Source: Streptomyces calvus (GTDB lineage Bacteria; Actinomycetota; Actinomycetes; Streptomycetales; Streptomycetaceae). From it: a stretch of 63,919 bases of DNA. Shown piece after piece: positions 1-6,585 of the stretch. Position numbers and translations under genes: made by a program. The notes under the pieces were generated by a model. The model did no database searches and was not told the origin of the DNA. It was given only the letters and a program-made list of their open reading frames with translations. The DNA is taken from contig NZ_VCNP01000048.1 in NCBI RefSeq assembly GCF_006782915.1, positions 1 to 63,919 on the forward strand. Reading direction: 5' to 3'. The first letter of the stretch is position 1. The number at the start of each line of letters is the position of its first letter.

Positions 1-14
1 GGGCGGCTGCCGGG

Positions 15-1052
15 TCAGCCGCCGACCAGGGACCGCCAGGTGACGGGCCCGATGATCCCGTCCACGGCGAGCTGCCGGGACCGCTGGTGGCTGCGGGTCG
101 CGGCGTCGGTGGCCGTCCCGAACACGCCGTCGACGACGAGGTTCCTGCCGTGGGCGTTGAGCTGGATCTGGGCGGCGCGCACCGCGGGACCCGAGGAGCC
201 CTTCTTGACGGTACGGACCAGGGCGGACCAGGTCTTGGGTCCGATGACGCCGTCCACGGCGAGGCCCCTGGCCTTCTGGAAGGCCCTGACCTTGGCGTCG
301 GTGTCGGATCCGAAGACACCGTCCGCGGCGAGCCGGTAGCCGCGGCCGGCGAGCAGGTACTGGGCGGTCCTGACGTCCGTACCGGTCCGGCCCTTGGCGA
401 GGGTGGGCCAGCTGCCGGTGGACGGCGGCGGCGGAGCCGGGGTGCTGCCGTCGGAGATGTTCACCGGCCGGTACGGCTTGTACTCGCTGCCCGCGTTCAG
501 GCCGTAGCTCAGCTTGCGGTGCGTGGTGCCGTAGGTGCCGCGCTGCTCGTAGGCCCAGTAGGAGGTGCGCGAGGAGTCCGTCCACTTCTCGAAGATGACG
601 ACGTGACGGGTGGTGTTGCTGCCGGAGGCGTCGATCAGCAGGTCGCCGGGCTTCAGGCTGCCCAGGCGGATCGGAGTGGTCAGGCTCCGGTCGCCCGCCA
701 GCCCGACGGTGTTGGGGCCCGGCTTCCACAGGCCGAGCGTCATGGAGACGTAGCCCGAGCAGTCCTGCCGGTAGCCGTCGGACCACACCTTGCTCTGGCT
801 GTACGGCACCGGCCCGCCGTTGTTCGCCGTGAGCCACTTCGCCGCGCGGCGCAGCACTTCGGCCCGGGTGACGGACGGGTACGCGGCGGTGACGGCGTGC
901 TGCTGCCGGCCGGCGTCCTGGGCGACGGTCTGTGCCCGGGGCGCGGCGGTCGCCGGGCCACCGGCCAGCAGGCCGCCCAGTGCGACGGCGGCGGCCGAGG
1001 CGACGGCGACGGCGCCGGTGACCTTGCGTGGGGTGCGGGAGTGCCTGGACAT
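15..1052 (-). CDS. Secreted cysteine peptidase/amidase with two peptidoglycan-binding domains
   Basis: A 345-aa exported cell-wall protein. It starts at ATG 1052 behind AGGAGG (an in-frame start 34 codons upstream has no ribosome site). Residues 1-40 form a signal peptide ending near ATAAPRA. Residues 55-200 resemble an NlpC/P60 or CHAP-like catalytic domain, with the DCSGY nucleophile Cys98 and His150 in TRHVVIF. A proline-rich linker (SDGSTPAPPPP) follows. Two PG_binding_1 repeats close the protein, each with the pattern D-G-V-F-G ... D-G-(V/I)-I-G-P-x-T-W. It probably cleaves peptide bonds in, or is anchored to, peptidoglycan outside the cell. It is alone in its transcription unit. The catalytic third residue was not identified, so amidase versus endopeptidase is open. 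Confidence 0.85.
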   Translation of the reverse strand: MSRHSRTPRKVTGAVAVASAAAVALGGLLAGGPATAAPRAQTVAQDAGRQQHAVTAAYPSVTRAEVLRRAAKWLTANNGGPVPYSQSKVWSDGYRQDCSGYVSMTLGLWKPGPNTVGLAGDRSLTTPIRLGSLKPGDLLIDASGSNTTRHVVIFEKWTDSSRTSYWAYEQRGTYGTTHRKLSYGLNAGSEYKPYRPVNISDGSTPAPPPPSTGSWPTLAKGRTGTDVRTAQYLLAGRGYRLAADGVFGSDTDAKVRAFQKARGLAVDGVIGPKTWSALVRTVKKGSSGPAVRAAQIQLNAHGRNLVVDGVFGTATDAATRSHQRSRQLAVDGIIGPVTWRSLVGG

Positions 1053-1307
1053 GGTCCTCCTGGTGGGGGGCTGGGAGCGGCCAGTTATGACGTGCGCATG
1101 ACATACGGACGCGGGGACCCGGCCGCGGTGGTTGCGGTACATCCTGCCCCGCACGGAACCTGCCGAGGCGGCGAGCCCGCCTTCGTGCCGGAAGCGGAAA
1201 CCCGCGGTCCGGCGTGCGGAAGAGGCCGTCCGGCGCCGGGCCGTGTCCCGTCGACACCGCCCTCATGGCGCGCGCCCCTCCTCCGACGTCCCGGCCGCCG
1301 GCCCGGC

Positions 1308-1970
1308 TCAGGCGCCGCGCGCGCCGGTCAGGTGCGCGTAGACGACGACGTTCCCCTGGTAGCCGGTCGTCCGTGACCAGCCGCCGCCGCAGGTGATGAC
1401 CCGCAGCTCCGGGCGGTCCGCCGCGCCGTAGACCCTCGCGTCGGGGAAGTCGTCGGCGTCGTACACCTCGACGGCGTGCACCGTGAACACGGCCACGCCG
1501 CCGTCGCGCCGGTCCACCTCGACGGTGCTGCCCTTGCGCAGCGCGCCGAGCGAGTAGAAGACGGCCGGGCCGTCGGCGTTGTCGACGTGGCCCGCGACGA
1601 TCGCGGTGCCGGTCTCACCGGGCGTGGTGCCGGCCTCGTACCAGCCGGCGAGGTTCTTCCGGTCGGCGGGCGGGACCTCCAGGCTCCCGGTGCCCGTCAG
1701 ACCGAGCCCGGTCAGCGGCGCGTCCACGCCGATCGCGGGGATGCGCACGCGCGCGGGCGGGGACGGCGGCAGGGCGGGAGCGGCGGACCGGGCCGCGCCG
1801 CGGCCGCCGGCCGCGGTGTGCGCCTGGGCGGCGGAGGGCTGCGGCGGGGCGGCCTCCCCGGTGCCGTCGCGCAGCAGCCACAGCCCGGAGCACAGCGCGC
1901 ACACGGTGACGGCGGCTATCGCTGCGTTGCCCGGACCCCCGGTCCGGCGGAACCTGCGGCGCACGGCCAA
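1308..1970 (-). CDS. Class F sortase
   Basis: A 220-aa membrane-anchored transpeptidase. It has one N-terminal transmembrane segment (about residues 15-33), a Pro/Ala linker and a sortase barrel. The catalytic His lies in AGHVDN (about residue 128), the nucleophile Cys in ITCGGG (about 194), and the Arg in WSRTTGY shortly after. These are the His-Cys-Arg set of sortases, in the arrangement typical of actinobacterial class F enzymes. The start is TTG 1970 after GAGGTGAGGT; GTG 1964 is an alternative. It lies 109 bp downstream of a small secreted protein with a C-terminal membrane anchor, which is its likely substrate. The exact sorting motif recognised is not established here. Confidence 0.85.
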   Translation of the reverse strand: MAVRRRFRRTGGPGNAAIAAVTVCALCSGLWLLRDGTGEAAPPQPSAAQAHTAAGGRGAARSAAPALPPSPPARVRIPAIGVDAPLTGLGLTGTGSLEVPPADRKNLAGWYEAGTTPGETGTAIVAGHVDNADGPAVFYSLGALRKGSTVEVDRRDGGVAVFTVHAVEVYDADDFPDARVYGAADRPELRVITCGGGWSRTTGYQGNVVVYAHLTGARGA

Positions 1971-2079
1971 CTGACCTCACCTCGATCGGCCCCGTGCCCC
2001 CTCCGGGCCGCGAGGGGCGTCGGACCCGGAGGGGGAGGGGAGTTGCGGTACCGGCGGGACGGGCAGCGGAGGGTGCCCG

Positions 2080-2646
2080 TCACATCCCGTCGCCTCTCGC
2101 CCGGCGATGCAGGAGCCATGTACCGCCCGCGGCGGCGACGGCGAGCGCCGTCACCCCGGCCGCGGTCTGCACGGGGTCGGGGCCCAGCGCGCCTCCGACC
2201 CCCGTCTTCACACTGCCCCGGGGATACACCTGCTGCGTCCCGGGCGTCAGGCTGACCTCCAGGTCACCGGCGACCCGCCGGCCGCTCCCGGCGCACGTCG
2301 CGACGATCTCGTACGTCCCCGGCTGCGCGCCCGGCGGCACCTCGAACCGGCCGGTCAGGCCGTCCCCGTGCGCGTCCGGCGCCAGCGTGAACCGTCCGGC
2401 GCCGACGGCGGAGGCGTCACCGGCCGCCGCCTTCCCGTCGGCGCACGCCGAGGTGGTCGCGGTGACCTGCGCGCCCGGCGCGACCGAGGACGGGTACACC
2501 TCCAGGCTCCCGGCCGACGTGCCGTGCGCAGGACCGGCGGGGGCCCTGACGTCCGCGGCGTGGACGGGCGCGGCGAGCAGCCCCGCGGTGGCCACGGCGA
2601 GCGCGGTGCCGGTCATGCCGGTCAGCAGCCGGGCGGTACGTCGCAT
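2080..2646 (-). CDS. Secreted Ig-like surface protein with C-terminal membrane anchor, possible sortase F substrate
   Basis: 188 aa. The start ATG 2646 follows GAGGGAG. A signal peptide (MRRTARLLTG... to APVHA) is followed by about 100 residues of beta-rich sequence resembling a bacterial Ig-like fold (SLEVYPSSVAPGAQVTATTS ... FEVPPGAQPGTYEIVATC). The C-terminus reads VKTGVGGALGPD, then a hydrophobic span and a basic LLHRRARGDGM tail, the layout of a cell-wall sorting signal without LPxTG or LAxTG. It is co-directional with and just upstream of the class F sortase. The surface location is well supported; the sortase link is inference from gene order and the tail. Confidence 0.7.
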   Translation of the reverse strand: MRRTARLLTGMTGTALAVATAGLLAAPVHAADVRAPAGPAHGTSAGSLEVYPSSVAPGAQVTATTSACADGKAAAGDASAVGAGRFTLAPDAHGDGLTGRFEVPPGAQPGTYEIVATCAGSGRRVAGDLEVSLTPGTQQVYPRGSVKTGVGGALGPDPVQTAAGVTALAVAAAGGTWLLHRRARGDGM

Positions 2647-2969
2647 CGATGCTCCCTCGAGCTCACGAAGGGGCCACGGCCCGCGGCACCCCCATGTGCC
2701 GCCGTCGGACGCGTCCCTGCCCCTCCGAGGTAAGTGCCCCCGGCCCGGTACCGCTTCCTGAATGGTCGTCAGGGCAGGGGCTGAACGGGTGTCAGACGGC
2801 CGGGGCCGCACCCGGTGCGCGGCGCGTTCCAGCAGGTCACCGGCGCCCCGTGGGTCCGGCCGGGGAAAGTGTCCGAAGGAGGGGCGGCGCGGCGGTGAAC
2901 GGGTGAGTGACCGGGGCCGGCCGGACACGACTTGACCTCAATCAAAGTCGAGGTATCAGGCTGTGCCGC
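2647..2969. other. 323-bp intergenic region between divergent genes
   Basis: No convincing gene. The right end holds the SoxR/MerR-type promoter of the FMN reductase (2932-2962). The left end holds the ribosome site and presumably the promoter of the Ig-like surface protein. I see no repeat or RNA gene in the remainder. Confidence 0.6.
2932..2962 (+). promoter_or_regulatory. SoxR/MerR-type promoter with dyad inside a 19-bp spacer
   Basis: The -35 is TTGACC (2932-2937), the -10 is CAGGCT (2957-2962), and the spacer is 19 bp, the long spacing typical of MerR-family activated promoters. A dyad ACCTC ... GAGGT (2935-2954) fills the spacer, like the CCTCAAG/CTTGAGG operators of SoxR and related regulators. 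The start codon at 2970 is 7 bp past the -10, so the mRNA should be leaderless. From established work, S. coelicolor SoxR controls a small regulon that includes an FMN reductase gene at this chromosomal position (SCO2478). Confidence 0.7.
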
Positions 2970-3554
2970 ATGAAGACCGCAACCGATGCCCTCCATGTCA
3001 CCGTCGTCGTCGGCAGCAACCGGCACGGCCGCTTCGGGCCCGTCGTGGCCCGCTGGCTGCTCGACCGCGTCCGCGGCCGCGACGGCCTCACCGTCGACGT
3101 CGTGGACGTCGCCGATCTCGACCTGCCCACCACCATGGAGCCGACCGACCGGGCCACCGCGGCACTGGCCGACGTCACCCCGAAACTGGACCGGGCGGAC
3201 GCGTTCGTCGTGCTGACCCCGGAGTACAACCACTCCTTCCCGGCGGGCCTGAAGAACCTCATCGACTGGCACTTCGGCGAGTGGCAGGCCAAGCCGGTCG
3301 CGCTGGTCACCTACGGCGGACTCGCCGGCGGGCTGCGCGCGGCCGAGCACCTGCGCCAGGTCTTCGCCGAACTGCATGCCGTCACCGTCCGCGACACCGT
3401 CTCCTTCCACAACGCGGGCGCGGCCTTCGACGACGAGGGCCGCCTGAAGGATCCGGCGGGACCGGACGCGGCGGCGAAGACGATGCTGGACCAGCTGGTG
3501 TGGTGGGCGACGGCACTCCGCGAGGCCCGCCGGCGCAGGCCGTACGGCGGCTGA
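2970..3554 (+). CDS. NADPH-dependent FMN reductase (flavodoxin-fold)
   Basis: 194 aa. The N-terminus VTVVVGSNRHGRFGP is the phosphate-binding start of the NADPH-dependent FMN reductase family. FVVLTPEYNHSFPAGLKNLID (about residues 82-102) is its signature, and LVTYGGLAGGLRAAEHL follows. It probably reduces FMN or quinones with NADPH in the cytosol. The start ATG 2970 has no Shine-Dalgarno sequence but sits where transcription should begin from the SoxR-type promoter, so it is read as leaderless. The context suggests induction by redox-active compounds rather than a housekeeping role. Confidence 0.88.
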   Translation: MKTATDALHVTVVVGSNRHGRFGPVVARWLLDRVRGRDGLTVDVVDVADLDLPTTMEPTDRATAALADVTPKLDRADAFVVLTPEYNHSFPAGLKNLIDWHFGEWQAKPVALVTYGGLAGGLRAAEHLRQVFAELHAVTVRDTVSFHNAGAAFDDEGRLKDPAGPDAAAKTMLDQLVWWATALREARRRRPYGG

Positions 3555-3599
3555 CCGCCGAGCTGCGGGGGCGGGGGCAACTGACCGCGACGGCGCGGC

Positions 3600-3910
3600 G
3601 CGCGGGGGACGTCGACCAGAACGGCGCGGGGTGCGGGCGCGCAGACGGCGGTTGACGGTGAGGGGTTGCGAGGGCCCGGGGGTGCGGGGTGCGGGCGCGC
3701 AGTACGGCGGTTGGCGGCGGAGGGTGCGTGGGCCCGGGAGTGCGGGGCACGGGGGGCGTCGGCCAGAACGGCGCGGGGTGCGGGGTGTGGACGTGCAGTA
3801 CGGCGGTTGGCGGCGGAGGGTGCGAGGGACCGGGGGTGCAGGGCTCGGGGTGCGGGGCGCGGGCCGGTGCCCCGGGGTGCGGGGCCCGGAGGTGCTCGCC
3901 CGGCACTGCG
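3600..3910. repeat. Degenerate G-rich intergenic repeats
   Basis: The 392-bp gap 3555-3946 has no supportable gene. It holds at least three imperfect copies of a unit containing GCAGTACGGCGGTTGGCGG and GGAGGGTGCG (cores near 3642, 3698 and 3796), plus two copies of a CCAGAACGGCGCGGGG segment (near 3619 and 3763) about 145 bp apart. It is strongly G-rich on the + strand. Open frames across it read as low-complexity Gly/Arg and are not believable proteins. Confidence 0.6.
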
Positions 3911-3946
3911 GGCCCGGGGGTGCGGGGTCCGGGTCGGCGTCCCCGG

Positions 3947-4420
3947 TCAGCGTCGTACGGGCCAGATCCCGTCCTCGATCCGCACCCCTCGTGCCCGCAG
4001 TCGTGCGGCGACGGCGGGTGCGGCGAGGTACACCCACGCCCGCACCACCGTCCCGTCCGCGTCCCGCACGACGTCCCGCGCCACCCGCTCGTACAGGTTG
4101 CGCGGATCACCCGGTACGTACTCCTCCAGCCGGTCCAGCGCGGCGAGCAGGTCCGCGTACGCCTCCGGCCGCGCGGTCACCAGCTCGCCGCCCACCGAGC
4201 CGCCCACCGAGCCGCCCACCGAGCCGCCCACCGAGCCGCCCACCGAGCCCTCCACCGCACCGCCCTCCTCCTCGACGGCGTACGGATAGCCGGGCCCTTC
4301 GTACAGCACCGCGCCCGCGAGCCGGCCGGGTTCCTCGCGCAGGGTGCGGCCGCGCAGGAAGCGGTCGTGGTTGGTCCCGCCGGGGCGGAGGGTGCCGTAG
4401 ACGAAGAAGGGCAGCGTCAC
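3947..4420 (-). CDS. Gamma-glutamylcyclotransferase-like (AIG2 fold) protein with SVGG repeat
   Basis: 157 aa. LPFFVYGTLRPGG is the family's substrate-loop signature (YGTLRxG), and GYPYAV and LLAALDRLEEY are also family-typical. The predicted role is cleavage of gamma-glutamyl amines or peptides in the cytosol. GTG 4420 is chosen because AGGTG precedes it; a start at 4498 would add 26 residues ahead of the fold. Between VEG and ELV, where the family normally has a short V-x-G-E turn bearing the catalytic Glu, there are five SVGG repeats coded by a perfect 12-bp tandem repeat. This may displace the active-site Glu. Function is therefore less certain than the fold. Confidence 0.75.
   Translation of the reverse strand: MTLPFFVYGTLRPGGTNHDRFLRGRTLREEPGRLAGAVLYEGPGYPYAVEEEGGAVEGSVGGSVGGSVGGSVGGSVGGELVTARPEAYADLLAALDRLEEYVPGDPRNLYERVARDVVRDADGTVVRAWVYLAAPAVAARLRARGVRIEDGIWPVRR
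4187..4258. repeat. 12-bp tandem repeat, five perfect copies plus one degenerate
   Basis: The unit GCCGCCCACCGA runs from 4187 to 4246 without a mismatch, then a degenerate copy reaches 4258. It lies in frame within the cyclotransferase gene and encodes (SVGG)n on the minus strand. Copy-number change would be frame-neutral, so length variation between strains is likely. Confidence 0.95.
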
Positions 4421-4621
4421 TCGTTTCACCTGCGCGGACGGTCGGTTGAGCCCCTCTGCACCGAAGTGCCACCGGAGCCTTGCAGGAACGATTCTCACCC
4501 CTCACACACCCCCACATCCGCGCTATGGACATGACATTCGCGCGCTACTTGAATCGCGGTCAACATCCCCGTCGCCGCCCCTCCCCCCACCCATGCCGGG
4601 GCGCCCGTTCTAGGAGACCGC

Positions 4622-6268
4622 TTGAGCCGGATACGGCATGTCCGAGGTTCCCGTCTCGTCACCGCCGGCGTGACCGTCACCAGCGCAGCCCTGCTGGCCG
4701 CCGCACTCTCCCCCACCACCGCCGGTGCGGCCGACCGTCCCACCCGCGCCACCGCCGTCGCCCACGCCGCCGCGGTCCTCGCCGACCGTGCCGGGGCGCT
4801 GGGTCTCACCGCGGCCCAGGGGACGAAGGTCCGCGACGTCGTCGTCGATCCGGACGGCACCCAGCACGTCCGCTACGACCGCACCTACCGCGAACTCCCG
4901 GTCCTCGGCGGCGACTTCGTGCTCCACCTGGCCCCGGACGGCAGCTACCGCGCCGCCTCGCGGGCGACCCGCGCCGCCCTCGACCTGCCCACCGTCACCC
5001 CGGCGCTCACCGCGCCCGAGGCCGCCGACCTCGCGGCGAACGCCCTGCGCGCCGCCCACCTCGGCGAGACCCTCAAGAGCCTCACCTCGAAACCCCAGTT
5101 GGTCGTCGACGCCCTGCACGGCGCCCCGAAGCTGGCCTGGCGCACCGACGCGGTCGCCCAGGACTCCGCCGGCAACCCGGTCGCCCGCACCCTGCTCACC
5201 GACGCGCACACCGGCGCCGCCATCGATTCCTGGGACAGCCTGGAGAGCGCCACCGGCGACGGCAGGTCCCTCTACGGCGGCACCGTCCCGCTGGAGACCA
5301 CGCCGACCGCCTCCGGATTCGAGCTGAAGGACCCCACGCGCGGCGGCACCTACACCGGCGACGCGGGCAACAGCACCGACCGGTGCGTCCTGGTCGTCTG
5401 CCTCGACCGCGCCCCGGCCACCCCCTTCACCGACGCCGACAACCACTGGGGCAGCGGCGACACCGCCGACCGCGCCACGGTCGCGGTGGACGCGCAGTAC
5501 GGCACCGACGTCACCTGGGACTACTACGAGGACGTGCACGGCCGCCGCGGCATCGCGGGCGACGGCAAGGGCTCGTACAACCGCGTGCACTACGGCAACA
5601 ACTACAACAACGCGTTCTGGGACGACCGTTGCTTCTGCATGACGTACGGCGACGGCGACGGCACCCAGATGGGCCCGCTGGTGTCGCTGGACGTGGCCGG
5701 GCACGAGATGACGCACGGCGTGACGTCCAAGACGGCGGCCCTGACCTACTCGGGCGAGTCCGGCGGCCTGAACGAGGCCACCTCTGACATCTTCGGCACG
5801 CTGGTGGAGTTCCACGCGGCCAACGCGCAGGACGCCGGGGACTGGCTGATCGGTGAGGAGATCGTCCGGGACGGCTTCGGCCGGGACGCGCTGCGGTACA
5901 TGGACGAGCCGTCCAAGGACGGCAAGTCCGCGGACTGCTGGGACACCACGGTCAAGGACCTCGACGTCCACTACTCCTCGGGCGTCGCCAACCACTTCGC
6001 GTACCTGCTCGCCGAGGGCAGCGGCGCGAAGACCGTGAACGGCGTCGCCCACTCCTCGCCCACCTGCGACGGCTCCACGGTCACCGGCATCGGCCGCGAC
6101 AAGCTGGGCGCGATCTGGTACCGCGCGCTGACGGTCTACATGACCTCCTCGACCGACTACGCGGCCGCCCGCACGGCGACCCTGAAGGCGGCCGCGGACC
6201 TCTACGGCGAGGGCGGCACCGAGCACGCCGCGGTCGCGGCGGCCTGGACCGCGGTCGGCGTGGCCTGA
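4622..6268 (+). CDS. Secreted M4-family (thermolysin-like) neutral metalloprotease
   Basis: 548 aa. A signal peptide (residues 1-36, to TTAGAADR) is followed by an FTP/PepSY-like propeptide and a peptidase M4 domain. Zinc ligands are visible: HEMTH at 361-365 and the third ligand Glu385 in GGLNEATSD. VHYSSGVANHFAYLLAEG near 450 is the C-terminal M4 signature containing the catalytic His region. The start is TTG 4622, justified by AGGAGA nine bases upstream. It degrades extracellular proteins. The propeptide presumably inhibits and folds the enzyme before autoprocessing. The cysteines in CVLVVCLD, CFC and SADCWD suggest stabilising disulphides. It is monocistronic. Confidence 0.93.
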   Translation: MSRIRHVRGSRLVTAGVTVTSAALLAAALSPTTAGAADRPTRATAVAHAAAVLADRAGALGLTAAQGTKVRDVVVDPDGTQHVRYDRTYRELPVLGGDFVLHLAPDGSYRAASRATRAALDLPTVTPALTAPEAADLAANALRAAHLGETLKSLTSKPQLVVDALHGAPKLAWRTDAVAQDSAGNPVARTLLTDAHTGAAIDSWDSLESATGDGRSLYGGTVPLETTPTASGFELKDPTRGGTYTGDAGNSTDRCVLVVCLDRAPATPFTDADNHWGSGDTADRATVAVDAQYGTDVTWDYYEDVHGRRGIAGDGKGSYNRVHYGNNYNNAFWDDRCFCMTYGDGDGTQMGPLVSLDVAGHEMTHGVTSKTAALTYSGESGGLNEATSDIFGTLVEFHAANAQDAGDWLIGEEIVRDGFGRDALRYMDEPSKDGKSADCWDTTVKDLDVHYSSGVANHFAYLLAEGSGAKTVNGVAHSSPTCDGSTVTGIGRDKLGAIWYRALTVYMTSSTDYAAARTATLKAAADLYGEGGTEHAAVAAAWTAVGVA

Positions 6269-6401
6269 CCGGCCCCCACCGGCCGGCAGGCCCCACACCC
6301 TGCCGGCCACAGGCCACCACGTCCTGCCGACCGCACGCCGCACGTTCCGCACGTCGTCGGCCGCACGTCCTGCCGGCCACAGGGCCCGAGCCCTGCCCCT
6401 A

Positions 6402-6585
6402 GGGTCTGTCGTTTGGATCAGGTCGGCTGGGAGACGCAGCGCTTCTCAGCCCACCCGAGCGGGGCGTGGTGCGTGCAGCTGCAAGGCGGAGGAGGGCGGC
6501 GACGCGGAGCGTCGACAACCGACGACAACGCAGCAGATGTGCGTGCCACGCCCCGCGAAACCGACATGATCCAAACGACAGACTC
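6402..6585. mobile_element. 184-bp MITE with 25-bp terminal inverted repeats and TA target duplication
   Basis: The left end (from 6402, GGGTCTGTCGTTTGGATCA) and the inverted right end (to 6585, GAGTCTGTCGTTTGGATCA on the other strand) match at all but two positions over 25 bp. TA flanks both sides (6400-6401 and 6586-6587). There is no transposase inside, so it is non-autonomous and must be mobilised by an IS sharing these ends (IS630/Tc1 or IS5-like by duplication size). Subterminal GCGGGGCGTGG segments also form a partial inverted pair. It accounts for most of the 316-bp gap 6269-6584. Confidence 0.85.

Noticed and set aside
3631..4534. Long open frames through the G-rich repeat region
   Set aside because: The translations are Arg/Gly/Pro repeats without a start signal, and one side is antisense to the cyclotransferase gene.
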